Source: Metabacillus bambusae (GTDB lineage Bacteria; Bacillota; Bacilli; Bacillales; Bacillaceae). Taken from it: DNA of 64,000 bases. The notes below the pieces were generated by a model that saw nothing but the letters and a program-made list of their open reading frames with translations, did no database searches and was not told the origin of the DNA. Position 1 is the first letter of the stretch. Each line of letters begins with the position of its first letter. The DNA is taken from NCBI RefSeq assembly GCF_017497975.1, contig NZ_JAGDEL010000004.1, positions 62,001-126,000 on the forward strand, in the 5' to 3' direction. A program made the position numbers and the translations under genes. This document shows positions 26,789-35,789 of the stretch, piece after piece.

Positions 26789-28228
26789 TTATTCTCGGTC
26801 AAATAGAGCTGCCCCAGAAATTCCTGGTTTTGTCATCTCATAAGGATTTAAAATAAGATCAAGCTCTTCCACTGTTAACACATCATTCTGCAAGCATAGT
26901 TCACGTACGGATTTACCTTTTAAAATCGCTTCTCTTGCGATACGAGCTGCCACTTCATACCCAATATGCGGATTAACAGCCGTAATAATCCCTACGCTTT
27001 TTTCCACATACTCTTTTAGACGGTTTTCGTTTGCCTCAATTCCTGCGAGACAGTAGTCTGTAAAGGCACGGAATGCATTGTTCATGATGCTGATGGATTG
27101 AAGCAAGTTGAACACAAGCACTGGTTCCATCACGTTCAGTTCAAGCTGACCCGCTTCAGATGCCAGGCAAATAGTATGGTCATTGCCAATGACCTGGAAC
27201 GCTACTTGATTGATCATTTCAGGCATAACCGGATTGACTTTTCCCGGCATAATGGATGAGCCTGGCTGACGGGCCGGCAAGCTAATTTCCGCAAGGCCCG
27301 CGCGAGGACCTGAGGCCATTAAACGTAGGTCATTAGCGATTTTGGACATATTCATCATACATACCTTCAACGCTGCAGAGACTTCTGTATAAGCATCTGT
27401 ATTTTGTGTCGCATCAACAAGATGCTCTGCCCCAACAAGCGGAAGGCCGCTAATATCAGCCAAATGCTTAACCACTCTTTCGATGTAGCGAGGGTCTGCA
27501 TTTAATCCTGTTCCCACAGCTGTTGCTCCCATATTTATTTCATATAAATGTTGGCGTGATTGTTTAATGCGTTTAATATCACGCTCTACTACTCGGCTAT
27601 ATGCTTCAAACTCTTGACCAAGTCGGATTGGCACCGCATCTTGAAGATGTGTCCGTCCCATTTTAATCACATGGTCAAATTGTTGTGCCTTTTTCTTAAA
27701 GACATCATGCATATACTCCATCGTAGGTAACAATTTTTCGAGTAAACGAAGGGTGGCGATATGAATTGCGGTTGGGAACACATCGTTTGTTGATTGTGAC
27801 ATGTTCACATGAGTGTTTGGACTTAAATGAAGAACATAGTCCCCTTTCTCTTTTCCAAGTAATTCGAGTGCACGGTTAGCAATGACTTCATTTGCATTCA
27901 TATTCATCGATGTACCTGCACCGCCCTGGATTGGATCCACGATAAAATGATCATGCCATTTGCATTCGATCACTTCGTCTGCTGCCTGAACGATCACGTT
28001 ACCAAGTCCTTCGTACAAACGTTTCGTATCCATATTTGCTAAAGCTGCTGCCTTTTTCACGATAGCCAACGCTTTAATTAATTCTTCATGAATACGATAA
28101 CCTGTAATCGGAAAATTTTCGACCGCACGCAATGTTTGGACCCCATAGTATGCATCTACAGGTACTTCCTTTGAACCTAAGAAATCTTTTTCAATGCGTA
28201 CGTTATGATCCATATTGATTGTTGACAT
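26789..28228 (-). CDS. aspA: Aspartate ammonia-lyase (aspartase)
   Basis: A 479-residue member of the fumarase/aspartase superfamily. The signature GSSIMPGKVNP lies near residue 325, with conserved NMNANEV and SQSTNDVFPTA. The N-terminal region RIEKDFLGSKEVPVDAYYG is that of aspartases rather than class II fumarases, which usually carry other residues there. It releases ammonia from L-aspartate to give fumarate. ATG follows GGAGGATACACC. It starts 29 bp after the dicarboxylate/amino acid symporter, so both are probably cotranscribed from the control region at 29530-29740. No asparaginase gene is present in the window. Confidence 0.88.
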   Translation of the reverse strand: MSTINMDHNVRIEKDFLGSKEVPVDAYYGVQTLRAVENFPITGYRIHEELIKALAIVKKAAALANMDTKRLYEGLGNVIVQAADEVIECKWHDHFIVDPIQGGAGTSMNMNANEVIANRALELLGKEKGDYVLHLSPNTHVNMSQSTNDVFPTAIHIATLRLLEKLLPTMEYMHDVFKKKAQQFDHVIKMGRTHLQDAVPIRLGQEFEAYSRVVERDIKRIKQSRQHLYEINMGATAVGTGLNADPRYIERVVKHLADISGLPLVGAEHLVDATQNTDAYTEVSAALKVCMMNMSKIANDLRLMASGPRAGLAEISLPARQPGSSIMPGKVNPVMPEMINQVAFQVIGNDHTICLASEAGQLELNVMEPVLVFNLLQSISIMNNAFRAFTDYCLAGIEANENRLKEYVEKSVGIITAVNPHIGYEVAARIAREAILKGKSVRELCLQNDVLTVEELDLILNPYEMTKPGISGAALFDRE

Positions 28229-28257
28229 GGTGTATCCTCCTTTATATTTAGGTAAGC

Positions 28258-29529
28258 TTATGCTACATTTGACTGTTTAAATGACTCAACGTAATCGGTA
28301 GCTTTTTCTTGGTCAAATTCGCCTTCCCACTTTGACATGACAATTGCTGCTAATGAGTTCCCAACGACATTAACCGCTGTTCGTACCATATCTAAAATAC
28401 GATCGATACCGGCAATAAACGCAACTCCTTCGAGCGGCAGACCCATAGAACCAAGTGTTGTTAAAATGACAACAAATGAGGCACCCGGAACGCCGGCCAT
28501 TCCTTTTGACGTTAACATTAATACTAGTAATAACGTAATCTGTTGTGTAATTGATAGATTAATACCATACATTTGTGCCACGAAAAGTGAAGCTATTGCT
28601 TGATAAATCGATGAGCCGTCTAAATTAAATGTATAGCCTGTTGGAATAACAAAAGAAGTGATCGATTTTGGACAGCCGAATTTCTCCATTTTGTCCATTA
28701 GCCTTGGTAATACAGCCTCTGAGCTTGCCGTTGTAAATGCCAAAATCAGTTCATCTTTTAACACTTTCAGGAGAACAAAAATGCTTGTCCCGGACATTTT
28801 CGCAATAATTCCAAGAACGACGAACACAAAAAATACCATCGTCACATAAACAACAAGCACTAATTTCCCTAATGGAATTAATGTTGCAATGCCAAATTTA
28901 GCAACGGTTACACCGATAAGTGCAAACACACCAAACGGGGCAAACTTCATCACTTGGTTTGTCACCCAAAACATTGCTTCTAATACCCCTTCAAAAAAGC
29001 CAAGGACAGGTTTTCCCTTTTCTCCTATTGCCGCAATTCCTAAACCAAAAAGCACAGAGAAGAAAATAATCGGCAACAAGTCACCCTGGGCCATGGATTC
29101 AAATATGTTTTTCGGAACAATATGAACAATCGATTCCGCAAAACCCTGGCTTTCGGCTGTTTTCGTCGTTTCTTCATAATTTGAAATATCACTTTTTTCA
29201 AGATTGCTTGTATCTAAACCAGAACCCGGGTGGAACAAGTTTGCGGCCAATAATCCAATAGCAATGGCGATTGTGGTGACAATTTCAAAATAAAGAATAG
29301 TCTTCCCGCCTAATTTTCCTAGTTTTTTCATATCGCCGACTCCTGCGATTGAGACTACTAATGCAGCAATAACAATCGGAACGACAATCATCTTAATTAA
29401 ATGAATAAAAATGTCTCCAATCGGCGCCATAATGGCCATGGCTGTTTCATTCCCATGAAATACTGCACCGACAGAGATACCTAGTATAAGTGCGACAAAA
29501 ATTTGTGTAGCTAATCCAAACTTTTTCAA
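28258..29529 (-). CDS. Sodium/proton:dicarboxylate or glutamate/aspartate symporter (DAACS family)
   Basis: A 423-residue integral membrane protein of the GltP/DctA type, with about eight transmembrane helices and two re-entrant loops. Hallmarks are the serine-rich TTASSEAVLPRLM near residue 265 and GYTFNLDGSSIYQ near 300, plus the C-terminal GIDRILDMVRTAVNVVGNS that binds substrate and cation. TTG at 29529 follows TTAGGGGGAATTTA. A longer frame from ATG 29574 has no ribosome site and would put the cre box inside the gene. The partner aspartase suggests aspartate as substrate. First gene of the operon; controlled by the divergent kinase/regulator pair and CcpA by inference. Confidence 0.88.
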   Translation of the reverse strand: MKKFGLATQIFVALILGISVGAVFHGNETAMAIMAPIGDIFIHLIKMIVVPIVIAALVVSIAGVGDMKKLGKLGGKTILYFEIVTTIAIAIGLLAANLFHPGSGLDTSNLEKSDISNYEETTKTAESQGFAESIVHIVPKNIFESMAQGDLLPIIFFSVLFGLGIAAIGEKGKPVLGFFEGVLEAMFWVTNQVMKFAPFGVFALIGVTVAKFGIATLIPLGKLVLVVYVTMVFFVFVVLGIIAKMSGTSIFVLLKVLKDELILAFTTASSEAVLPRLMDKMEKFGCPKSITSFVIPTGYTFNLDGSSIYQAIASLFVAQMYGINLSITQQITLLLVLMLTSKGMAGVPGASFVVILTTLGSMGLPLEGVAFIAGIDRILDMVRTAVNVVGNSLAAIVMSKWEGEFDQEKATDYVESFKQSNVA

Positions 29530-29559
29530 ATAAATTCCCCCTAATGTTAGTTGTTTTTT

Positions 29560-29573
29560 TGTTAACGCTTTCA
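29560..29573 (-). promoter_or_regulatory. cre box (CcpA) of the symporter/aspartase operon
   Basis: The minus strand reads TGAAAGCGTTAACA, a perfect match to the cre consensus TGWAAGCGNTWNCA. It lies 31 bp upstream of the symporter TTG start and downstream of a likely -10 (TATAAA near 29590), so bound CcpA would act as a roadblock or repressor when glucose is present. Confidence 0.75.
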
Positions 29574-29604
29574 TTATTATTATTCTTAGTTTATACTCAC
29601 CCCC

Positions 29605-29634
29605 ACTAAAACCAACTAAAACCTACTGAAACCC
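29605..29634. promoter_or_regulatory. Three 10-bp direct repeats, candidate response-regulator site
   Basis: ACTAAAACCA, ACTAAAACCT and ACTGAAACCC follow one another with exact 10-bp phasing between the symporter and the divergent kinase gene. On the minus strand they read as TTTTAGT blocks and overlap the likely -35 position. The B. subtilis GlnL protein binds TTTTGT direct repeats, so this is the natural target of the GlnL-like regulator at 31009-31929. Confidence 0.6.
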
Positions 29635-29740
29635 ACAAGGGCGAATAGGAAAATTAAAAATCTTAGTCAAAACCCTTTCCTCTTTTTTACCATTAGTACA
29701 ATGTGTTATGTTTTTATATAGTGACTGGGGAGGGACTGTA

Positions 29741-31012
29741 TTGAAAGAGCGTATAAGGATTTTACTATTAATGATGATTGCGGTGCCTCTTGCGGGTGAA
29801 TTCAAGTTTTATCCTTTCGACGATACATTCAGAGTCAGTTTGGGGACGCCTGTCTTTTTCTTGTTTTTGCTCTGGGGGAGGGGGATTCATCCGAATATTG
29901 CAGGCATTTTAACAGGGTTGAGTGTGTTTGTTTTTCGTATTTTGCTGGCTGTTGGGATACGAGAAATACCTGTTGAGGAATCGATGTATCTTCATTTTCC
30001 CGCCTTTTTCTATTACGTCATGTACGCGTTCGTATTTCATTGGACGAAATTGAACGAACGGCATGATCAGCCGTTTATGATCGGGATTTTAGGGGTATTG
30101 ATCGAGCTTTTTGCAAGCGTATCGGAAATGGCGATCCGTTCTTTCCTGGCAAATCAGGACATATCCTTGCTGTCCATTGAACAACTCGTTTTCATCGCCT
30201 TTATTCGAAGCTTTTTCGTTCTCGGCTTTTTTAATATTTTCAAGCTGAGAGAAGCAAAATTCGCAGAAGAAGAGCAACGCAGGCAAAAGGAGCAAATGCT
30301 GCTTTTCATTTCAAATTTGTATGAAGAATCGGTTCAACTGAAGAAAACGATGCTAAATGCGGAAGAAATCACCAGCATGTGTTATGATTTTTATCGCCGG
30401 TTAAAATCACGGGAGATCATCGGCCAGGATGCGCAAACGGCACTGCAGATTGCCGGTCTCGTCCATGAGATCAAAAAAGATAACCAGCGGATTTATGCTG
30501 GGTTGTCGGAACTCATGTCTTCCAAAAACCTGCAAGATTATATGACAATCGAAGAGCTTGGTAACATTATGATCGTGTCCAATAGACGATATGCAGAGTC
30601 TATACACAAAGATGTTTCATTTTCCTTGCATGTAGATGGGGACCATCCGCCCTACCATGTATATATGGTATTATCATTAATCAATAATTTGTTGGCCAAT
30701 GCCGTGGAAGCCATTAAAGAAGAGGGATACGTATCGCTGCATGTGAAAAGGAAAGATCAATTCGTGGAGTTTTGCGTCAGTGACAATGGCCCCGGCATTG
30801 CACCTAGGCTGAAGGAAGTCATTTTTACAGAAGGCTTTACAAAAAAATTTGATTCGGCTGGAAACCCTTCGACGGGTATCGGTTTATCGTATGTGAAACA
30901 AACGGTTGAAAAATGGGGAGGACATATCAAGCTTATGGATAACTATAAAGAAACCGTATTCATATTAGAACTTCCAATGAATGCGATGGTCGAGAAAGGG
31001 TTAGTGAGATGA
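29741..31012 (+). CDS. Membrane sensor histidine kinase, GlnK-like
   Basis: About 423 residues. The N-terminal membrane domain (about 1-170, roughly five or six helices) is followed by a coiled linker, the phospho-acceptor His in LVHEIKKDNQRI near residue 242, and a GHKL ATPase domain with NNLLANAVEAI (N box), SDNGPGIAP (G1) and STGIGLSYVK (G2). The layout and the partner match the B. subtilis GlnK/GlnL glutamine-sensing pair. TTG at 29741 follows GGGGAGGGACTGTA; an upstream ATG (29708) precedes this site. It overlaps the regulator gene by 4 bp. Divergent to the aspartate operon, it probably senses extracellular amino or dicarboxylic acids. Confidence 0.88.
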   Translation: MKERIRILLLMMIAVPLAGEFKFYPFDDTFRVSLGTPVFFLFLLWGRGIHPNIAGILTGLSVFVFRILLAVGIREIPVEESMYLHFPAFFYYVMYAFVFHWTKLNERHDQPFMIGILGVLIELFASVSEMAIRSFLANQDISLLSIEQLVFIAFIRSFFVLGFFNIFKLREAKFAEEEQRRQKEQMLLFISNLYEESVQLKKTMLNAEEITSMCYDFYRRLKSREIIGQDAQTALQIAGLVHEIKKDNQRIYAGLSELMSSKNLQDYMTIEELGNIMIVSNRRYAESIHKDVSFSLHVDGDHPPYHVYMVLSLINNLLANAVEAIKEEGYVSLHVKRKDQFVEFCVSDNGPGIAPRLKEVIFTEGFTKKFDSAGNPSTGIGLSYVKQTVEKWGGHIKLMDNYKETVFILELPMNAMVEKGLVR

Positions 31013-31929
31013 ATTATTTCATTATAGATGACGATATTGCCATTCGAGCAATGCTGATAGAATTGATTGAAGACGAGGATTTAGGAAACGTGGTGGGAGA
31101 AGCCGAGGACGGATCGTTAGTGGATAATGGCTTGTTGTCTTTAAAAAAAGCAGACGTTGTCTTAATTGATTTGCTCATGCCAATAAGGGACGGAATTGAA
31201 ACGATCCGGGCTCTTGCTGATGGATTTCAAGGAAAGTTTGTGATGATTTCTCAAGTAGAAACGAAGGAACTGATTGGAGAAGCGTATCGTTTAGGGGCGG
31301 AATACTACATTACAAAACCGCTGAACCATCTTGAAATTGCATGCATATTAAAAAAAGTAAACAAGCAGGTGCTGTTGGAACAATCGATGCGAGGCATTCA
31401 AGAATCGTTGAACTTATTTACAGGCCAACCGCAGTCTCCATTCGTGTCCTCCTATCATACAAAAAATATTATGGAAGCCGGACGTCCCTTAATTTCCGAT
31501 TTAGGCATGATTGGCGAAGGGGGAAGCGAGGATTTACTAAAAATTTTAGAATTCCTCCAAACTGAAAAGCAAAGACTCGGTTCTGCCTACACGTTTCCAT
31601 CTTTAAAGGAAATTTTTGCAGGCATCGCTGCTGAAAAGCTCGGAGATCAAGCGAAAGAGGCCGACATCCAGAAAGAAATGAAAGCTTCAGAGCAGCGTGT
31701 CCGTCGCGCTCTTTACCAGTCACTCATCCATATCGCTTCATTAGGATTGACAGATTATGCTAATCCAAAATTCGAAGCCTATTCTTCCACATTTTTTGAA
31801 TTCTCGGAAGTCCGCAAAAAAATGCTGGAGCTAGATGACAAAAGCGAAAAAGCCAGCAACCAGAGCCGCATTAACATGAAAAAATTTATCCAAGCGTTGT
31901 TTATGGAAGCAAGACAGCTGGTGGAATAA
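31009..31929 (+). CDS. Response regulator with YcbB/GlnL-type DNA-binding domain
   Basis: A 306-residue regulator. The receiver domain (1-120) has acidic pocket residues in IIDDD, the phospho-acceptor Asp in VVLIDLLMP near 54 and the Lys in YITKPL near 104. After a linker, the C-terminus (about 165-300) is the GlnL/YcbB type DNA-binding domain (FPSLKEIFAGIAAEKLG, EQRVRRALYQSLIHIASLGL, PKFEAYSSTFFEFSEVRKKM). It starts within the kinase stop (ATGA overlap). It likely activates the divergent symporter/aspartase operon through the 10-bp direct repeats. Confidence 0.87.
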   Translation: MNYFIIDDDIAIRAMLIELIEDEDLGNVVGEAEDGSLVDNGLLSLKKADVVLIDLLMPIRDGIETIRALADGFQGKFVMISQVETKELIGEAYRLGAEYYITKPLNHLEIACILKKVNKQVLLEQSMRGIQESLNLFTGQPQSPFVSSYHTKNIMEAGRPLISDLGMIGEGGSEDLLKILEFLQTEKQRLGSAYTFPSLKEIFAGIAAEKLGDQAKEADIQKEMKASEQRVRRALYQSLIHIASLGLTDYANPKFEAYSSTFFEFSEVRKKMLELDDKSEKASNQSRINMKKFIQALFMEARQLVE

Positions 31930-32231
31930 TATATCATATAAAGTAAACCTTCAATTAGTGGGGGTTTTGTAATAAGCGGACTTTGGTCTGATTGAATAGA
32001 AGTTTTGGAAGTTTTCATTCATAAAGACTTAGTTTGGATAATAGATATTTTACTTAGGTACTTTTGTGGTGTTCTTGTGTTGCTTTTATCATTCGTTTGT
32101 ATGGATTTGCCCCTCTAATCGAACATATAATAGAGTACACCTTAATCGCCATGCGTTGATTAAAGCATGTTTTTGACATGATTCGATAACCAAGGTAGTA
32201 TGCCGATTTATAACTAAGTTATTCTTTGAAT

Positions 32232-32266
32232 AAGGAATGTCTAAAACTAAAGGGCATTCCTTTTAT
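32232..32266 (+). terminator. Hairpin in a repeated segment downstream of the two-component pair
   Basis: AAGGAATG and CATTCCTT around a 15-base loop, followed by TTTTAT. The same hairpin with flanks recurs at 45202-45236. It lies 300 bp past the regulator stop, in a gap (31930-32314) with no other feature except a short fragment near 32145-32175 resembling the O-methyltransferase repeat. Confidence 0.6.
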
Positions 32267-32314
32267 GTTTTTCAACAAATGCGCCCTTTAGCTGAAGAAG
32301 GACACATCAGTTTA

Positions 32315-32995
32315 TCATTGATTTTTCTTCTCTAATTCTAATTGATTAACAACCGAAGATACTAATGTATTCAATGGGTTAATAATAGTCTTAGATGTTT
32401 TATACTCAACTTGCTGTGATGCATCAACCATAGATAATTGAGCGACAGAGATAACTTTCTTTCCATCTTTAATGATTTGATTTAAGAACTTTGAAATTTC
32501 TTGGTTGTATTCTTCTTTTAGTCCTTGCATTATCAATTCAAAAGTATTATTTATAACAATAACCTCAAAATCTAAAGATTTTTGATGGTTATTAGCATGA
32601 AGCTTAAGACGTTCAACGGTACCTTCAACTGTTGCAGGATTTGTAAAAAGAATTGTCTGAGGTTGCTGTATATTGCAGATGTAATCAAAGAAAGGTTCAT
32701 CAATTTTAATAATTGGCACTGATATTGAGAGTTGATCTTCCTGTAAAATTGCAATATAGTTTGTGCAAGTAATAAGGATAGCATCAACATTACATTTGGC
32801 AATCCATTCTATTTGCTCTTTAACTTTAGTTTGAGCATCTGATTCTTGGAAATTTTCATCTGAAGTAACTCGATACATTAAAGCTGGGTCAACAAAATGT
32901 ATTAATTCAATGTTAAATGGGGAAAGTGCATTTTCTAGATATTCTATATTCGAGTAATGAGCATGTAAGCATCCTAATCTTTTTTTCAATTCCAT
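32315..32995 (-). CDS. Aspartate/glutamate racemase-superfamily protein, atypical
   Basis: A 226-residue protein of the Asp/Glu/hydantoin racemase fold. The first half has the expected catalytic Cys in ILITCTNYIA near residue 96. In the second half, where two-base racemases carry a second Cys before Thr-His, the sequence is VISVAQLSMVD, with no Cys. It may be a one-cysteine decarboxylase- or isomerase-like relative, or a non-racemising protein. ATG follows AAAGGTGGA. It lies alone on its strand, 1 kb from the amylase, so context says little. The neighbouring aspartate module might suggest an amino acid role, but that is speculative. Confidence 0.65.
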   Translation of the reverse strand: MELKKRLGCLHAHYSNIEYLENALSPFNIELIHFVDPALMYRVTSDENFQESDAQTKVKEQIEWIAKCNVDAILITCTNYIAILQEDQLSISVPIIKIDEPFFDYICNIQQPQTILFTNPATVEGTVERLKLHANNHQKSLDFEVIVINNTFELIMQGLKEEYNQEISKFLNQIIKDGKKVISVAQLSMVDASQQVEYKTSKTIINPLNTLVSSVVNQLELEKKNQ

Positions 32996-33089
32996 TCCAC
33001 CTTTAATATATTTCTGTTTATTCTATCAGTATGCGAATCCACATGTCTATTAAAATTGTGATAGTGACCCTTCCTCTTATTCCACTAAA

Positions 33090-33600
33090 TGGCCCTTTTG
33101 TTAAAGAAGAATAGAGTATCCCCATCTTTTCTTTAGTCTAACTTATTCATAATATTTTGTTGGGTTAGTTATAGAAGCCTCAGAAACTGCATTTATATAA
33201 AAACAAAAAAAGATACCATCGACAATAAATCAATTGATATCTCAATATCCTATTTTTTATTCTATTACACGACCAATTGATAATCCCTGACCAACTGGCA
33301 AAATGATTGATTCCAAACTAGGATCATTCGCCATACGTTGATTAAAAGCAGCATGTTTTCAGTCCTTAAATCAACATTAGAACTGTCATAAACCCGCCCA
33401 TCTTGTAAAACTTTATCCCTGACAATTAAAGCAACAGGATTGGCTAAACGTATTGAACGATCTAGATAGTTCGGATAATTTTCCTTAAGGTGAATTATGT
33501 TTTAATTAAAATAACGCCTTAATCCAATAATAACAAGGATTTAAGACGTACATTTATAACAGTTTAGTTTGGATAAAATGTATTTGACGCGAATTTAATT
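33090..33600 (-). repeat. Dispersed repeat family, copy B
   Basis: Nearly the same sequence as 36310-36830 throughout, and its left and right thirds match 25080-25290 and 44985-45120. It carries a hairpin (AGATACCA with a slightly mismatched TGATATCT, 33211-33242), the dead O-methyltransferase end (33257-33492), and a second hairpin (ACGCCTTAATCC / GGATTTAAGACGT) near 33515-33555. It fills most of the 32996-34025 gap. Confidence 0.8.
33257..33492 (-). pseudogene. O-methyltransferase C-terminal remnant, copy 1
   Basis: The minus strand encodes KENYPNYLDRSIRLANPVAL, then IVRDKVLQDGRVYDSSNVD and LFNQRMANDPSLESIILPVG followed by GLSIGRV and a stop. This is the last third of a class I SAM-dependent O-methyltransferase (normally D-ADK-NYP-YLD...PG-LI-ADNV). 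The N-terminal SAM-binding part is missing, and conserved G and ADN positions are altered. Second copy at 36486-36721. Confidence 0.7.
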
Positions 33601-33890
33601 TTTATCTTTAAAGGACCCTTCCTTTCTTTACGTGTATGGACATAATTTCTATTCATCTCGTAAAAATTGTATTTTACACGAAGTTTATTTTTAGAATAAT
33701 TGGGAGTTTCCTCCCCCTCTAATTATCAAATACTCTTCTTATTATATCCAACTGATTAATTGATTTTCTTATTTTAAATGGATTTACAATTCATTTAATA
33801 GTCCTGCTGGATCTTCAACAATCGCGCCCTTTAATTGAAAATCATTTAATTTATCTTAACGGATATTATCGGAAAATTATTCTTCTGAAA

Positions 33891-33986
33891 TTACTTGTAA
33901 TCCGTTTCTTTGAGTAAAGCAGTTGTGACTCCGTTTCTAACAATTTTCTCACCTTCAAATTCACCATTATAAACATGAGCTTCCAT
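33891..33986 (-). other. Short open frame, possible gene remnant
   Basis: Encodes 31 residues (MEAHVYNGEFEGEKIVRNGV, then TTALLKETDYK and a stop) that read like real protein, but there is no ribosome-binding site and I do not recognise the family. It may be the start of a gene whose remainder is lost; 33601-33890 shows no continuation. Confidence 0.25.
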
Positions 33987-34025
33987 TTAAATAGATAACT
34001 TTATTTAAGGAAACTTACTATCATA

Positions 34026-35483
34026 TTATTCCTCAGGTAAGGCCCATACCGAAACACTTCCACCATTAACAGGGAACATTGCGAATCCTTTATCGTCAAT
34101 GCTAATTTGATCATTTCTATTTCGAGTTATATCCACCCATACTTCTCCAGCACGTTCCGTCCCCACAAACATTTTTTTGTTGCCTCCATCACTATTACAG
34201 ATAATAACAGCACAGCCGGATCGCTCAATAGTGGTTGTTCCTAGTCGTACCCAACCAATCGTATTAGGATGGTCGAAATAATCATCCTGATCTCCGTATG
34301 CATAATGATAACGAGCGTTTAAAAGGGGATCAATTGCTACTTTTTTACCAGGGATAGGATTATCACCAGCAATACCAAAGTAGTCACCATAAAATACAAC
34401 AGGGTATCCATCTCTTCGAAGTAAAATGAGGGCATATGCAATTTGTTTGAACCAATCTTCTATCCAAGACTCAAGTGCCTCATTAGGCTGTGAATCGTGA
34501 TTATCTACAAATGTTACTGCATCATGAGGGTGAGATTGGACGAGGGTTTTATCAAAAATGGTAGCAAGGTTAAAATGGCGACCTGCTTTTGATGCAGAGT
34601 GTAATTTATAATGAAGTGCTACATCAAATAAATCAATTCTATAATCTATAGAATCTAAAAACTCCTGACTTTCTCTTACATCTGAATTCCAAAACTCTCC
34701 TACGAAATAAAATTCTTTTCCTCGATGTCGCAACATTTCTGTTACAAAGTCACGAAGAAAATCATTCTTAATATGTTTAATGGCATCTAACCGAAACCCG
34801 TCACATTGCAAAGTATCTATGATCCATTTTCCTGCTTTAATAACCTCTTCTATCACCGAAGGATGGTTATAGTCAATATTTGCAAACATCAAATAATCAT
34901 AGTTTCCAAATTCGTCGCTTACATTCTCATTCCAATTTTTATTGTCTCCTAAAATTCGATAAATTCCCATTTTCCCAGTTTTATTATCATAATCAGTGCC
35001 GTTAAAATGTTCGAAGTTCCATTTAAACGAAGAGTACTGACTTCCTCGACCTGGGAAAGTAAATTTAGTCCAGCCTTCAATATCAAATGGTTCCGAAATA
35101 ACTTCTTTACGATTTTGAGGATTTACTTCAACAACCTTAAAGACTTCTGTTTCATCAGCCGCAGCTTTATGATTTAACACTAAATCTACATAAACTTGTA
35201 TGTCATATTTATGACACTCGTTAATAGCAACTATTAGCTCGTCTTTTGTTCCATACTTTGTTCGAACTGTTCCTTTTTGATCAAACTCGCCTAGATCGTA
35301 TAGGTCATAGACACCATAACCTGTGTCTTGTGACGATTGACCTTTTGTTACGGGGGGAATCCATAATGTATTAATCCATACTTTACTTAGTACTTGTGCC
35401 ATTTCTTTTAATCGACTCCAGTACGATCCGTCAGATGCAACATGCCACTCAAAAAATTGCATCATAGTACGATTTCTTTCCAA
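34026..35483 (-). CDS. Cytoplasmic alpha-amylase (GH13)
   Basis: A 485-residue GH13 alpha-amylase without a signal peptide, hence intracellular, hydrolysing alpha-1,4 glucans or maltodextrins. The conserved regions in order are DLVLNHKA (region I), GFRLDAIKH with the nucleophile Asp (near 231), FYFVGEFWNSD with the acid/base Glu (near 261) and FVDNHDSQP with the transition-state Asp (near 328). The C-terminal beta domain ends VWALPEE. The length and N-terminus (MMQFFEWHVASDGSYW) match bacterial maltohexaose-forming/cytoplasmic amylases. The start is TTG at 35483 after GGGAGGAATGAGAT. Monocistronic, with no maltose genes alongside. Confidence 0.9.
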   Translation of the reverse strand: MERNRTMMQFFEWHVASDGSYWSRLKEMAQVLSKVWINTLWIPPVTKGQSSQDTGYGVYDLYDLGEFDQKGTVRTKYGTKDELIVAINECHKYDIQVYVDLVLNHKAAADETEVFKVVEVNPQNRKEVISEPFDIEGWTKFTFPGRGSQYSSFKWNFEHFNGTDYDNKTGKMGIYRILGDNKNWNENVSDEFGNYDYLMFANIDYNHPSVIEEVIKAGKWIIDTLQCDGFRLDAIKHIKNDFLRDFVTEMLRHRGKEFYFVGEFWNSDVRESQEFLDSIDYRIDLFDVALHYKLHSASKAGRHFNLATIFDKTLVQSHPHDAVTFVDNHDSQPNEALESWIEDWFKQIAYALILLRRDGYPVVFYGDYFGIAGDNPIPGKKVAIDPLLNARYHYAYGDQDDYFDHPNTIGWVRLGTTTIERSGCAVIICNSDGGNKKMFVGTERAGEVWVDITRNRNDQISIDDKGFAMFPVNGGSVSVWALPEE

Positions 35484-35663
35484 ATCTCATTCCTCCCTAA
35501 TGTCAAATTAATATCACTTTCATTTTAGCAATAATTTACTGTCCTTTTTTAAACTTTCGTAACAAATGCCGTAATTGGTCCATTTAGTGCCGAAGTGACA
35601 CGTACGGAATGACAAAAAGGCGCTCTTTTTATCAAGACTTAAATTGTAAAAAGTCATAAAAAT

Positions 35664-35707
35664 AGAGGGTGATACATATTAGTCATGTACAATATGTATC
35701 ACCCTCT
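35664..35707 (-). terminator. Strong terminator after the VOC gene
   Basis: A perfect 17-bp stem (AGAGGGTGATACATATT with its complement), 10-base loop, then TATTTTTAT on the minus strand, 80 bp past the VOC stop. It lies in the 306-bp gap upstream of the amylase gene, which otherwise holds the amylase promoter region. Confidence 0.85.
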
Positions 35708-35789
35708 TACTTCTTGTTCCACAATCGCCCTATTCTGGTATAGTCCATTACTTCAAGCCTTGATTAACTGTGAATGACGACGGCTAGGG

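Noticed and set aside
29605-29634. CRISPR-like repeat
   Set aside because: Three 10-bp units without spacers in a promoter region; a regulator site is the simple reading.
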